Below, piece by piece: positions 27,701 to 34,579 of a stretch of 64,000 nt of DNA. Below the pieces are notes generated by a model. The model worked only from the letters and a program-made list of their open reading frames with translations, was not told where the DNA came from and made no database searches. This stretch comes from Sipunculus nudus (lineage: Eukaryota > Annelida > Sipuncula > Golfingiida > Sipunculidae), in the NCBI GenBank assembly GCA_026874595.1, contig CM049306.1, positions 107,033,142 through 107,097,141 on the forward strand, written 5' to 3'. Every line of letters starts with the position of its first letter. Positions within the stretch are counted from its first letter, which is position 1. The position numbers were made by a program, and so were the translations under genes.

Positions 27701-30700
27701 GATGACACATTCTACAGCTCATGCAGCTCAAATCACAGGTAACAGACTTGAAATTTGTCTGCTTATACACCCAACCACAGGAAAGTCCAGTGTTGAAGAT
27801 ACACTGGTTAATGCCCTTGGGTCTCATAAACACAAAGTAGACATGATTACAAATAGTTTAAGTATTTTACCTACTGGCACTCCCAGGTGAGAATATATCT
27901 TGTATTACACCCACTCATCAGGCTGCCTTTCCATACATGCAGGTATATATCCACCTGCTGATAGACCCTTTCTATATGTGCAGGTCCCCACATGCAGGTT
28001 ACCAATTTATTTATAGTAAACTCATGCACTTATAATCAAAATTACTGTAATAATTTAATCCAATACTGTGGTTGTCTTCTTATTTGCAGTGGTTTCAAAT
28101 TCGGGATATTCACGGTCACTCTCTGACCGCGAAATTGAAACCACGCAGTTTTGAATGTGCATGTACCAGGCCATGATCGTTAATTTCAGAAGCTGCCATT
28201 ATAATTATAGTTGGCGACAGTTGAGGTTGATATTAATCTTCAGCTACGTGGTGATGTTCATCCAGCCTTGTGCATATAATTTAAGTGATTCAGGGAGAAT
28301 TAAAAACAGGGCCCATTTAAAAAAAAATATTGGTTTGCTTAGATGCAAAAATTTGTGACTCTTTGCAGGGATGTGCTTACCCGGTGGGCACGCCTTGTGC
28401 CAATATTGAGTAGAATATACTCTTTCACATTGTGCCGTATTTAGTAATTGTTAATAGATAAAATTTGCCACTAAAGTAGTGAACGTAGCTGCTAGGGTAG
28501 CACCACCTTGTAACTGTATAATGGACTAATTCTGTCACTACCGAAATTATGACGTGCCAAACAATGTTTGATTGGCTAGTAATGAAGTGAATTTTGAATA
28601 TAATAATAAAAATAATAATTGTTATTAAGCCTTCAGAAGAAGAGTACATGAACATTTTGAAAGGTCACAGTTCATTATGGGGCCAAAGTGCCGTAGAACA
28701 GTGGAATGTGAGTTGTTTTGAATGAGCCTTGGCCCTGAACTAATTACAGCCAGCGGGGTCAATGCTTCCCGCACGTGTCGGCTCAGCCGTCTGTGACCGT
28801 TCAAACACATGAGATATCCGGACAGAGAAATAGTAGACCAGGATAACCATGAAATCAGCGGTTTATGAAATAGTTTTGTCATTCCAGTTCATTGTTTCAT
28901 ATTTGACAATAAAATATACTACTAGACTAATGATAGAGCACGAAAAAGGAACCCTGTGAAACTTTTAAAAACACAAAAACCGCTAAAATTCAGCCCTGCC
29001 GATATAAAGACAACCACAGTATTCATTTTAAACATTTATACTAGCAAGGCAAGGCTTAAGGTGGGTATCTCACCAGCCAGGCTTAGATGGAGGCTATCTC
29101 CTGCCATACGTTACCTAGAGTTGGCTTACGTGCCATATTTCGATGATAACTTGTATACCTAGAGTTGGCTTTCCGGCCATATTTCGATGATAACTTGTAT
29201 ACCTAGAGTTGGATTTCGGGCCATTTTTTGGATGATAACTTGTATATTCTTTTATTCAGCCTTAAAGCACAGTCAGCTCTTTTCATTCATCTTTTCCAAA
29301 GACAAGGGCAAATACAAGCATCGCATGCGAGCCCCTGCAGAAATCTAACACTGCATGAATGGCATGAGGGGCTGATGAAGAAAACAAAGTTTGCTAAAAA
29401 TTGTTTGAGATAGAGTTCTGCACTCTGGATTGGCTGGTCTCTACTGCTCGTGCAGTTGAGTTGCCAGCTCGGGGCTTTGTAGGTGTTAGAGCTAGAGCTG
29501 TCCATGGTCAAAGGTGCGGGTAAAAAGGTGGTGGCCCTTTGCGGCTCCCTGCTTGGCTTGGTGGCATCACGTCAATTGACTCATTCAAAATTAAGCTTTA
29601 GGAGCACGCAAGGCCGTAGTCTTGTCTACAGCAACCTGTAGCTGCTCAATAAAGCAAAACACATCTTCAGTAAGTCAGATTGGCATGAGGGATGTGCCCG
29701 GGGGCCTGCACATATGTAGAGGGGAAAAGATTTACGCTTGGTAGATTTTACCCATGCGGGACCCTCCCACAGGCCTGCATGTATGGAAAGGCACCCTAAA
29801 ACCTCTCTGACGGCTGGTCAGCTTGTTTTTCCCTGTACCTCAAAGAAGTTGCTCAAACATTAAATGTATTGAAAACTAGAAATCTGCAGGCCTCTGCATT
29901 GTAGGGGGTCCCTAGTGTGGAATGCTCCCAAAACCGTTTGCATTCACTCTTTAGGCCCATATTTCCAGGTTCATTTGTGCACAAGTGACTGTACATTTGT
30001 GAATATTCCTTTATGATGTTCCTGAATCTAGATCATGTGCAAGACCCACACCAAAATCTAATTGAATTTTCTTTGGCCCCCTTTCCTGAAATGCCCTAAA
30101 AATTTCAAGAGATTTAGTTTATGATTTGCTGGAGTTATGTTGCGAACATAACACACACACAAACAGGGACATCTGCATTCTTCTGTGAACAAACACACAC
30201 AAACAGGATTTACATACTCTCCTGGCAGAGGCAATTATTCTTTAGTAAATCCTATATACTGCTAATGTGATCTAACCTCGTCTTTCAGGGCTAGATTTCA
30301 TGGATGAGCGACACCTGCTTTCTTCATCAATTGACCAGAGAGTTTGTGTGTGGATTTTGGAGAGTGACACAGAGAATAATAAGGTGAGATGGTAATAGAT
30401 AGTCCTGAATAGAACTGTGAATCCAAAAGTGGAAGCTACGTACTACTACTGAAATACTGCTGAGAACATTTTCAATCATCGTTTATCCCGTTTTCCTTTC
30501 AAAAGTAGCAAAGCATTTAATAAAGGTAAATGTCTGTTCCTAATACTTTGAATTTTGGAAAAACAAATTTTTAGAAAAAAGGTTCTACCGTAAATATTAT
30601 TTTTTAGTGTATTAAAATGTAGTTATACATATTTGTTTTGAATATTGTATAGTTTGATCTTTTTTATATCTAATGCGTATTTTTATCTTGTATTTAAAGG

Positions 30701-32671
30701 GACATAATCAGGAGCAATATAATGCCTCTTCTGTCACACTCTGTAGTATCAGTTCAGTTTTGCTTTATACAAATGTTTCCAGGCAAAACCATACCAGCAC
30801 AGCGTCTCAGTAATTCCCCTTGGGCAGTTTAACACCTTGTTATGGTTTCTTAGGTCAGTAAACACTATCTATGTGGGTCTGTTTACAATAATAGGGCTGT
30901 GTGACGAAGCTGATTTTGCGCCTGCATGACAGATCCAAAACTAGAATATCAGCAGAAGCTGACAAAGGCCCACAGCCAAAAGAACATTGTTTATATGTGG
31001 TTACAGTAACAAGTATGAAATATTTGTTCTCACACTGATGTATATCTGTACATGTCTCAGTTATAAATTTAAACTGTTATAACTGGAGAAGTATGTAGTG
31101 CCTTGGCAAGTATGGTAAGACTGATCTCATGCAGGAATTAGAGACCATCAAGGCATATTATTATACCATGTTTCATAACAATCTACCCAGTGGTTCCTGA
31201 GAAATAAGCTCCTAAGTTTTTTTCTATTCTATGTTCTGTGACCTGGAAAAGTAGGTCAAGGTCTTCCATCTTGGAACTCGACCAAGATTTTTAGCTCAGC
31301 TGACTGTAAGTCAACTGAGGTATAGGAATGGCGCTTTGTCCATTGTCCGGTCGACAGTCCGGCCGTCCGTTAGCAGGGCACAAATCATAACTGCTGGACC
31401 TAGAGACTTCTAAGTGAATATCCTGAGAGGTCAATAAAAGATCTCCTTGGAAACCTAAAATTAGGTCACTGTGACCTATAGCCTCCCAGCTATGGGGCTT
31501 AAAAGTAACCCCCAGAATAATAAAAAATATGATCATGGGGGCCATCAATCCACATATAAGTTTCCAGATAATAACACCAGTTTGGTTTGAAATATTGGTT
31601 TCAAACTTTACTTATATATGGCCTAACACTTAAGTAAGAACTGTTGATTCTGGGGTCATCAGATCAAAGGTCAAGGTCACAGGACCTACTACTTTAGAAA
31701 GATTGTGGATGCATTTTATGTGGATGCATTTTAAGCTTAACTTTTCATGTCAATCCTTACATCATCAACATGTGGTGTACCTGCCAATAGGGGAAGTTTC
31801 TTTTTGATTTTGGGGTCATAAGGTCCAAGGTCCCATCCATTCATGATGACAACTCCAGTTTGAGTTTATGGATGATAACTCCAGTTTGGCTTCAAACTGA
31901 TCACAGGACCAATATTTTGGAAAACCTAATAAACATATATCCTTATAGACAAATGCAGCCGAGCATCGAGACCCATGGTCCCTAGTGTTAATATGCATCA
32001 GCACTGAAGAAATGAAGTTCCTATGCAGAATACCTTTGGAGATATCCCACTGACAAGGCCAAAATTGAAAAATCTGATAAAAATTCATGAAAAATCAGAA
32101 ATTTTAGGTGGCGCCACTTTTTCATGAAATTTTAGGTGGCGCCACCAAACTTGTGCAGCAGGTACAGGTCATCTGTCCCAATGGTCATACTAAGTTTTTT
32201 GAAAATCCACCCAAAGATTCCCGAGAAATTAGAAGCCAAGTGTTTTTCTATATAATCAGCTGTAAAATGTAGAAAAATAGGTCAAGGTCACCCATTTTCT
32301 AACTTGACCGAGATTTTGTTTATATGCATCAGCACTGAAGAAATGAAGTTCCTGTGTTGGAAACATTTGGAGACATCCCACTCACAAGGCCAATCAATCA
32401 CAAGGCTCACAAGGCCAATCAATCACAATGCTCACAATCTGTTTGGATTATAAATGTTTATTTATTGAATATTTTATTAAAATATATATTGTAGGTCAGG
32501 TGATTAGTTCTATTTTTATTTCAGATTATTTTGTTGACCAGCAAATTCATCTTACTTGCTGATGGACATGGTCAAACAGTTTGGCAACATGGGAACAGAA
32601 CATGTGCTGCCCTTTGTGGAGTAGGCATTCAACTACTTCACACTGAAGATTTGGAAAATACCATCAGCTAG
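3631..32671 (+). CDS. WDR6: WDR6-like WD-repeat protein (tRNA 2'-O-methylation cofactor), 23 coding exons
   Basis: Joined exons: 3631-3703, 4606-4704, 5178-5265, 6183-6264, 6637-6740, 7200-7350, 7967-8212, 8925-8987, 9660-9707, 10387-10485, 13530-13612, 13782-13930, 14399-14499, 15690-15863, 19056-19205, 19632-19706, 21928-22107, 23920-23983, 24212-24698, 25373-26067, 27589-27738, 30289-30383, 32525-32671. They total 3,603 nt, 1,200 codons plus TAG, and every junction keeps frame with GT..AG introns. The protein is a chain of WD-type blades: GVIFSVS..DDRSIRLYH (about 200-226), GHAARVWDI..GEDATCCVWN (about 260-290), GGGDGGIRLWQL (about 320-331), GDRGGTVHVYS (about 502-512), GATDGQIIFWNI (886-897), GGDDNALCV (about 1076) and SSSIDQRVCVWIL (about 1130-1143). 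Order and wording match metazoan WDR6, including the KQRW, LHGK and GGGHRAW motifs and the C-terminal LCGVG. Human WDR6 has about 1,121 residues; the extra length is mainly an acidic insertion at about 905-1050. Family knowledge: WDR6 (yeast Rtt10/Trm734) works in the cytoplasm with FTSJ1/Trm7 to methylate the 2'-OH of tRNA position 34. The exon 14 donor is the weakest junction. Confidence 0.93.
3704..4605 (+). other. WDR6 intron 1; TC-rich tract, nothing else recognised
   Basis: AT-rich intron with an imperfect pyrimidine (TC) run near 4070-4105 and a short repeated phrase (gataggctttggcctgtaaa) near 4250 and 4290. Open segments here end at random stops and lie inside the intron. Confidence 0.6.
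4606..4704 (+). CDS. WDR6: WDR6 exon 2 (residues 25-57)
   Basis: Completes LLAG and continues GIGPDLHIYRV, the family's 'LLAGxGPDxxxY' motif. Acceptor AAG at 4603-4605 and donor GTCAGT give phase 1 on both sides. Confidence 0.85.
5178..5265 (+). CDS. WDR6: WDR6 exon 3 (residues 58-86)
   Basis: Acceptor TTTTAG; reads GPATECGHLFCVYGGKKARI, matching the WDR6 'VFGSKGLRV' strand. Donor GTGAAT at 5266; phase 2 out. Confidence 0.85.
5266..6182 (+). other. WDR6 intron 3; nothing recognised
   Basis: AT-rich intron between two well-supported exons. No repeat or RNA gene is evident; a minus-strand open segment at 5541-5789 shows no recognisable protein. Confidence 0.5.
6183..6264 (+). CDS. WDR6: WDR6 exon 4 (residues 87-114)
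   Basis: Acceptor CTTCAG, donor GTGAGG. Contains LHDWVWCSWWL, the aromatic 'DWIWDARWL' segment typical of WDR6. Phase 0 out. Confidence 0.87.
6637..6740 (+). CDS. WDR6: WDR6 exon 5 (residues 115-148)
   Basis: Acceptor TGGCAG; reads NQRIALCLSHNTVACWDW and then EEIHCEDKCI, matching the family's 'ALGHNSVVLYD...PCTDRC'. Donor GTATCC, phase 2. Confidence 0.87.
7200..7350 (+). CDS. WDR6: WDR6 exon 6 (residues 149-199)
   Basis: Acceptor GAACAG. Contains LVVLAGTVFCQVEVW and ends LHTLTGHQ, the GH dipeptide opening the next WD blade. Donor GTACAG, phase 0. Confidence 0.87.
7967..8212 (+). CDS. WDR6: WDR6 exon 7 (residues 200-281)
   Basis: Acceptor TTGCAG. Carries a full WD blade (GVIFSVSVDAKHHRIAS then DDRSIRLYH) and the start of the next (YGHAARVWDIVLL..ASVGE). 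Donor GTGAGG at 8213; phase 0. One of the best-conserved parts of the family. Confidence 0.92.
8925..8987 (+). CDS. WDR6: WDR6 exon 8 (residues 282-302)
   Basis: Twenty-one codons reading DATCCVWNYSGQVIKKYKGH plus R; completes the GED..W blade end begun in exon 7. Acceptor GACAG, donor GTAAGT. Confidence 0.9.
9250..9320 (+). repeat. Possible tRNA-derived SINE remnant in intron 8
   Basis: The stretch 'cctggtgattcatgcattag' followed by 'acttgggagcagaaggccc' resembles the A-box to anticodon region of tRNA-like SINE heads, with a decayed B-box-like end. Intron 8 otherwise shows nothing. Weak evidence. Confidence 0.25.
9660..9707 (+). CDS. WDR6: WDR6 exon 9 (residues 303-318)
   Basis: Short 16-codon exon, WKSIWSLAADESLKIL, after a T-rich tract and TATCAG. 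Donor GTAAGT. The peptide matches the strand between the 'GH' and 'TGGDDSGIRLW' of WDR6. Confidence 0.85.
10387..10485 (+). CDS. WDR6: WDR6 exon 10 (residues 319-351)
   Basis: Acceptor TTACAG; reads ATGGGDGGIRLWQL, a clear WD signature, then a Gln-rich stretch. Donor GTAAGA, phase 0. Confidence 0.9.
10822..12250 (+). repeat. Hairpin-headed dispersed repeat with internal duplication (intron 10)
   Basis: Begins with an imperfect hairpin: AGCTCAGCTGAC (10822-10833) against GTCATCTGAGCT (10839-10850). A run of TCCG units follows (about 10868-10903). The body contains two diverged copies of a roughly 680-bp block, about 10940-11570 and 11625-12235; both carry 'gactgcctaatatcaaaacc' and 'gcccaactttgaccatggca'. 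A second member of the family heads the repeat at 31293 in intron 22. Non-coding; the class of transposon is not clear. Confidence 0.6.
13530..13612 (+). CDS. WDR6: WDR6 exon 11 (residues 352-378)
   Basis: Acceptor TTTCAG; reads ACDGVKDYFPRTVKLLNN and ends VMTNNG. It matches the 'GTLKAVTLAGSWRLLAVTDTG' part of the family. Donor GTTAGT, phase 2. Confidence 0.83.
13782..13930 (+). CDS. WDR6: WDR6 exon 12 (residues 379-428)
   Basis: Acceptor TTTCAG. Contains W..LL...HYNSYSVLGAEG and LAAVGNIEGCITLI, matching 'SYCLLEAAPG..LCAMANGEGRVKVV'. Donor GTAATA, phase 1. Confidence 0.85.
14399..14499 (+). CDS. WDR6: WDR6 exon 13 (residues 429-462)
   Basis: Acceptor ACACAG. Reads FYTGKVFSLLLLDSGCHMLT and then TGPDGQL, matching 'FPGKVHSLSW...LLLASGPGGVVACL'. 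Donor GTAGGT, phase 0. Confidence 0.85.
15018..15561 (+). mobile_element. Degenerate short Helitron-like element (intron 13)
   Basis: Starts near a decayed copy of the 'CGCCAAAACAGAG' head seen at 19803. It ends with a decayed hairpin, then GTATTCTAG|T, the CTAG terminus shared with the 19803-21538 element. Between them lies a single copy of the 280-bp internal unit (about 15170-15450) that the longer element carries about five times. Older and more diverged than its relative. Confidence 0.55.
15690..15863 (+). CDS. WDR6: WDR6 exon 14 (residues 463-520)
   Basis: Acceptor GACAG. Contains FFLPYTKQRWVAAAAF and WLVCGDRGGTVHVYS, the diagnostic 'LPPSKQRW...LVCGDRRGSV' motif of WDR6. The donor is placed at GAG|GTAGCT (weak consensus); other phase-0 GT sites lie downstream, such as at CAC|GTGGAT, so up to a few dozen extra residues are possible. 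Confidence 0.8.
16080..16125 (+). repeat. Possible tRNA-like SINE remnant (intron 14)
   Basis: The segment 'agtagagtgctgagctatag' followed by 'agcacgtggtcatgggttgg' resembles the spacing of tRNA A and B boxes. Weak, short and decayed. Confidence 0.25.
16690..19038 (+). mobile_element. Truncated CR1/L2-like LINE reverse transcriptase fragment, interrupted
   Basis: Plus-strand remnants of a non-LTR reverse transcriptase lie in intron 14: TWKTSEIIPLAK and FRPVALT (finger), a frameshifted FLDFSDAF (catalytic-motif A region), GAPQGC..SPLLF (motif B), a decayed NTDD in place of the usual F/Y-x-DD, then EYKYLGTIMDD and FLRKLYRMNV. The reading breaks at 17711 where a MITE is inserted and resumes at 18505 with LTFCITSWFG, the usual C-terminal block of CR1-like elements. 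The element ends in CTTAT-type short repeats at about 19011-19038. The 5' end is missing, several stops and frameshifts are present, and it is dead. Confidence 0.8.
17712..18496. mobile_element. hAT-type MITE nested in the LINE, 8-bp target duplication
   Basis: The 785-bp element is bounded by inverted ends CAGGGTGGGGTCAAATAC (17712 on) and GTATTTGACCCCAACCCTG (ending 18496), differing by one base. It is flanked on both sides by GTCAGTGC (17704-17711 and 18497-18504). An 8-bp duplication and a CAGGG..CCCTG terminus are the signature of hAT elements. Removing the insertion rejoins the LINE reading frame. Subterminal arrays of 'aaatac' units occur near both ends. No transposase is present. Confidence 0.88.
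19056..19205 (+). CDS. WDR6: WDR6 exon 15 (residues 521-570)
   Basis: Acceptor GTTACAG. Contains SLWKLHGKAGVTDVCYHD and YTSGRDGRYRVYDI, matching 'SLHGKQGVTSV...YTTGRDGAYYQL'. Donor GTATGT, phase 0. Confidence 0.92.
19632..19706 (+). CDS. WDR6: WDR6 exon 16 (residues 571-595)
   Basis: Acceptor TTTTAG; reads VLKGFEWISRLLFLNGEMLV and ends GFYT, matching 'CRGMNWLAGLRIV...VILGFHA'. Donor GTAAGT. Confidence 0.9.
19803..21538 (+). mobile_element. Helitron-like non-autonomous element with 280-bp tandem core (intron 16)
   Basis: Starts TCCGCC directly after a host A (19802) and ends CTAG (21535-21538) directly before a host T. This fits Helitron A^T insertion with 5'-TC and CTRR-3' ends. A terminal hairpin TAGTCG-CTTGT-CGACTA (21510-21526) lies 8 bases before CTAG. 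The head also forms a hairpin (TATCCGC at 19801 against GCGGATA at about 19822). The body holds about five units of 279-280 bp, with the phrase 'ccaagctcat' at 20301, 20581, 20860 and 21139. No Rep/helicase coding. Comparable to the tandem-core mini-Helitrons known from bivalves. Confidence 0.75.
20022..21420 (+). repeat. 280-bp tandem units inside the Helitron-like element
   Basis: About five direct units of 279-280 bp; units two to four are nearly identical and the outer ones diverged. Each holds a palindromic GGTGGCGCCACC-type core twice and the phrase 'cgggaaccgtttgac'. Confidence 0.8.
21928..22107 (+). CDS. WDR6: WDR6 exon 17 (residues 596-655)
   Basis: Acceptor CCAAAG|GAC. Contains IPCGGGHRAWDFSL, the most diagnostic WDR6 motif, then FLYIKTRGAALCHS. 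Donor GTAAGT. Confidence 0.92.
22288..23570 (+). mobile_element. Second Helitron-like family member, 3' end unclear (intron 17)
   Basis: Starts TCCCCAGACAAAGTTGGGGG after a host A (22287), the same head design as the 19803 element (hairpin TATCCCC/GGGGATA, then ACTATGTTTTCA). The body has three diverged direct segments, each with 'gat(c)attggatag'-like phrases near 22573, 22902 and 23313 followed by an AGGTGGCGCCACCT-type palindrome. I could not place a convincing hairpin plus CTRR end; CTAG at 23707-23710 lies in the loop of another hairpin and may be chance. Confidence 0.5.
23686..23726. repeat. Perfect 11-bp inverted repeat (hairpin)
   Basis: CAGCTGGGTGC (23686-23696) and GCACCCAGCTG (23716-23726) are perfect reverse complements with a 19-base loop, next to a C-run at about 23745-23763. 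Function unknown. Confidence 0.7.
23920..23983 (+). CDS. WDR6: WDR6 exon 18 (residues 656-676)
   Basis: Acceptor TTTTCAG; reads PSLHGKEITCIKHLTSITTT and matches 'GLHGREITCVKRV'. Donor GTCAGT, phase 1. Confidence 0.9.
24212..24698 (+). CDS. WDR6: WDR6 exon 19 (residues 677-838)
   Basis: Acceptor TTTCAG. Carries VTGSEDTLLNVVV, the blade QGHISSVRALAV..FSGGGRAQLCCW, DPETRFMALTVF and CSDASVR. All have direct equivalents in WDR6 (TCSEDTTVCV, HISSVRAVAV, SAGGRAEMHC, DPETRYMSL, CSDGAVR). The gene has two large exons, this one and exon 20. Donor GTGATA, phase 2. Confidence 0.92.
24699..25372 (+). other. WDR6 intron 19; nothing recognised
   Basis: AT-rich intron between the two largest exons; no repeat family or RNA gene seen. 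Confidence 0.5.
25373..26067 (+). CDS. WDR6: WDR6 exon 20 with acidic insertion (residues 839-1070)
   Basis: Acceptor ATACAG. Begins RLFLFDAESG, then LVITGATDGQIIFWNI (WD signature ending at about 898). A low-complexity, Asp/Glu/Ser/His-rich segment from about 905 to 1050 has only a short counterpart in vertebrate WDR6. The exon ends with the conserved ISALHQSGINSLSIY, matching 'LQAHSCGINSLH'. Donor GTGAGT, phase 1. The insertion is probably an unstructured loop between blades. Confidence 0.9.
26068..27588 (+). other. WDR6 intron 20; nothing recognised
   Basis: About 1.5 kb of non-repetitive intron. A short open segment at 27040-27222 shows no recognisable protein. Confidence 0.5.
27589..27738 (+). 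CDS. WDR6: WDR6 exon 21 (residues 1071-1120)
   Basis: Acceptor CATTAG. Reads YLIATGGDDNALCVQSF and ends AHAAQITG, matching 'CAHAAHVTG'. The donor GTAACA at 27739 is required: reading through to the later GTGAGA at 27888 would put exon 22 in a frame with an early TGA. Confidence 0.87.
28089..28144. repeat. Imperfect 17-bp inverted repeat
   Basis: GTGGTTTCAAATTCGGG (28089-28105) pairs with CGCGAAATTGAAACCAC (28128-28144) with two mismatches. It lies inside the intron 21 element and may be a separate small hairpin insertion. Confidence 0.6.
29113..29250 (+). repeat. 44-bp tandem repeat, three copies
   Basis: The phrase 'acctagagttgg' recurs at 29113, 29157 and 29201, each followed by a near-identical 'gatgataacttgtat' segment. 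Confidence 0.8.
30289..30383 (+). CDS. WDR6: WDR6 exon 22 (residues 1121-1152)
   Basis: Acceptor TTTCAG. Reads LDFMDERHLLSSSIDQRVCV and WILES, matching 'LKILSPSIMVSASIDQRLTFWRL'. Donor GTGAGA, phase 0. Confidence 0.92.
31293..32430 (+). repeat. Hairpin-headed dispersed repeat, second copy (intron 22)
   Basis: Head AGCTCAGCTGAC (31293-31304) and GTCAACTGAGGT (31310-31321), then 'ctttgtccattgtccgg', match the 10822 element. The distal part contains a direct duplication about 340 bp apart (phrase 'atgcatcagcactgaagaaa' at 31993 and 32333). Two copies of AGGTGGCGCCAC lie near 32106 and 32139. Non-coding. Confidence 0.55.
32525..32671 (+). CDS. WDR6: WDR6 exon 23, C-terminus (residues 1153-1200)
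   Basis: Acceptor TTTCAG. Reads IILLTSKFILLADGHGQTVW and CAALCGVGIQLL, then TAG at 32669-32671. The end matches the family's 'DVADMD...RCALGGQGLEV'. Confidence 0.88.
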   Translation: MILLTSKFILLADGHGQTVWQHGNRTCAALCGVGIQLLHTEDLENTIS

Positions 32672-32812
32672 CATCTCTTCAATATGGACTAGTGCGTGAT
32701 ATGAACACTTTGCAGTGCTTCATCTGCAATAATCAAGCAATAATTTTAGAAACTGAATTGAAACACCATCCTTGTTCATTGTTCTTGCCTTCTGTATCAA
32801 TATGGCTGGTAT

Positions 32813-32818
32813 AATAAA
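32813..32818 (+). terminator. Poly(A) signal AATAAA for WDR6
   Basis: Canonical AATAAA about 140 bases after the stop codon gives a short 3' UTR. It is the first canonical signal found downstream of the stop. Confidence 0.6.
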
Positions 32819-32819
32819 T

Positions 32820-34570
32820 ATGTGATTCAGTTGATGCAAGGATCTTCTGAATGAATATATACTTTTGTCTTTGAGCGATGGTTCTGATGACAATCAATAT
32901 AAAAAATAAAAACAGTCTTGTAAACTAGTAATTTGAATTTGAGTTTATATTTTTTTAGTTTAAAGAAGAGGCAATATAAGAATAATGGTGGTAGAGTATT
33001 ACATTTAAACAATCCCTGCACATGTTATTTACACTCATCGTACATCTATAAAGCAGTTTATTCAAGAAGACTGTTGGTCTATAAATAGAATCTGAATGAA
33101 TAGATGAAAGTCTTTGAATGATGGTTCTGATGAAAATCAATATGGTCTTGTAAATTGGTACTTCAAAAGTCCAGAGTTTTGAGAAAATATTGCATCAACA
33201 TTGTGGCGACATTTCCGCGTCTGAAATCAAAACGAGACAATACAGCTAGCTCATGTTTAAGCAGTCCACCCACCCTGTACTTGTCTATCATTCAGTCAAT
33301 TTGTGATGGTGCAAGGTCCAATACCCTTTACATTCAAACGAGGATCCACAAGCCTGTGTAGTCCCAAACCTCGCAGTGTCGGAGAAACCAAGTCTTGCCG
33401 TAGTGGAGACTTTGGTATCAAGGGGTATGTGCATTTGCAAACTGATAGAGGAATGCTGTCTGGTGACCACTACGTCAAATTCTAGCAGGATCATTCTTTA
33501 GTATTTATATATTACAGCACCCAAACAAGCCCCCCCCCAAAAAAAAGCAATTAAATGTACAAGTGCAACAAATTTTATTACAGCTTTAGTGCATTGAAAA
33601 ATATTTGACATGGATACACTAGCTTTTCATTTGGCTCAACAATGGGTTGAAACATAGGACAGTGCATTTGGTCAATAGATTTTGGAATTTTTACTGTTGA
33701 AAGCATAATCTTGCTTGGGATTTTATTAAAAACAGGTAATATTTTGCACACTTGAAATGCAAGTTGCATCTAAGACAGAATTAAGCTTGTTACAGTACTT
33801 TGCTAAAAATCCAGACCGATGACCAGGAAAATCCTGATATAGGAAGGTAAAGGGGGGTGTTATGGCAATCTGTTACTTGGGCATTGTTACCAAACCATCA
33901 GTCCACTGACATTCTGCTTCACACCTATATACCCCCCCCCCCCCCAAGGAGTAGGAAAATCCCAAGGCCACACTTGGTCCACAACCAAGTCAAAGTTGTC
34001 TAGTTACTGGAACTCTATCAGGAAGCTTACTTTCTATAACCTAGATAACCAGCTAACACCACTCCCAACATTCAAAAAAGCTACCAACTCTTTCACAAAA
34101 ATTCTCAAAACCATTTGCTTTCACAAGCTTTATAATTCCGCAGGAGAATACAACAAAGCAACACCTTGAAATCCTTTATATGAACACAATTGTATTTAAA
34201 CCACACTGTTTCAATATAATAGATCTACTTACCACACACTAAAGATCCTTATAAAATTTTACGTTAATTTAAAATTCTAACATGTAGGTCTTGTGAAAGC
34301 GGTAATATTTGAAAATTGGGGATTCACAGACAATCATTCTAGCTTGAGGCAAGTCAAAGTACTTTATACTTAGCTTGAATAGTACCTGGACATTCAATAT
34401 ACTGCCAGTTAAGTATCATTAACATCAACAGTGCTGCTGCATCATCAAAATATTTTAAAAGAAAAAGTAAACATTCTTATATAGTATCAAACACGCATGT
34501 CATATCTAACAAATATTTCAAATCAGCAAGTCCATTTCATTGATGCTCATCTCATGTGCATGCATTTGCA
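32820..34570. other. Non-repetitive spacer between WDR6 and the first minisatellite array
   Basis: AT-rich, with C-runs near 33531 and 33931-33945. Apart from the open segment near 33.3 kb I see nothing identifiable. Confidence 0.5.
33288..33494 (-). other. Unexplained open segment, possible terminal exon of a convergent gene
   Basis: Both strands are open here (plus 33303-33485, minus 33288-33494). One minus-strand frame ends in TGA at 33298-33296, with an AATAAA-type signal downstream at 33062-33057, as for a last exon of a gene converging on WDR6. No protein is recognised and no acceptor is certain. Confidence 0.2.
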
Positions 34571-34579
34571 TTAGACACC

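Larger units (their letters stand above)
27919..29798. mobile_element. TIR-bounded non-autonomous DNA transposon (most of intron 21)
   Basis: GCCTTTCCATACATGCAGG (about 27925-27943) and its perfect reverse complement (29774-29792) face each other 1.9 kb apart. Both are extended outward by CAGG..CCCT-like bases (left CAGGCT, right CACCCTA). Subterminal inverted phrases (TATGTGCAGG near 27975, CCTGCACATATG near 29705) support one element. No clear target duplication is visible, so age or exact ends are uncertain. No transposase. Confidence 0.6.
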
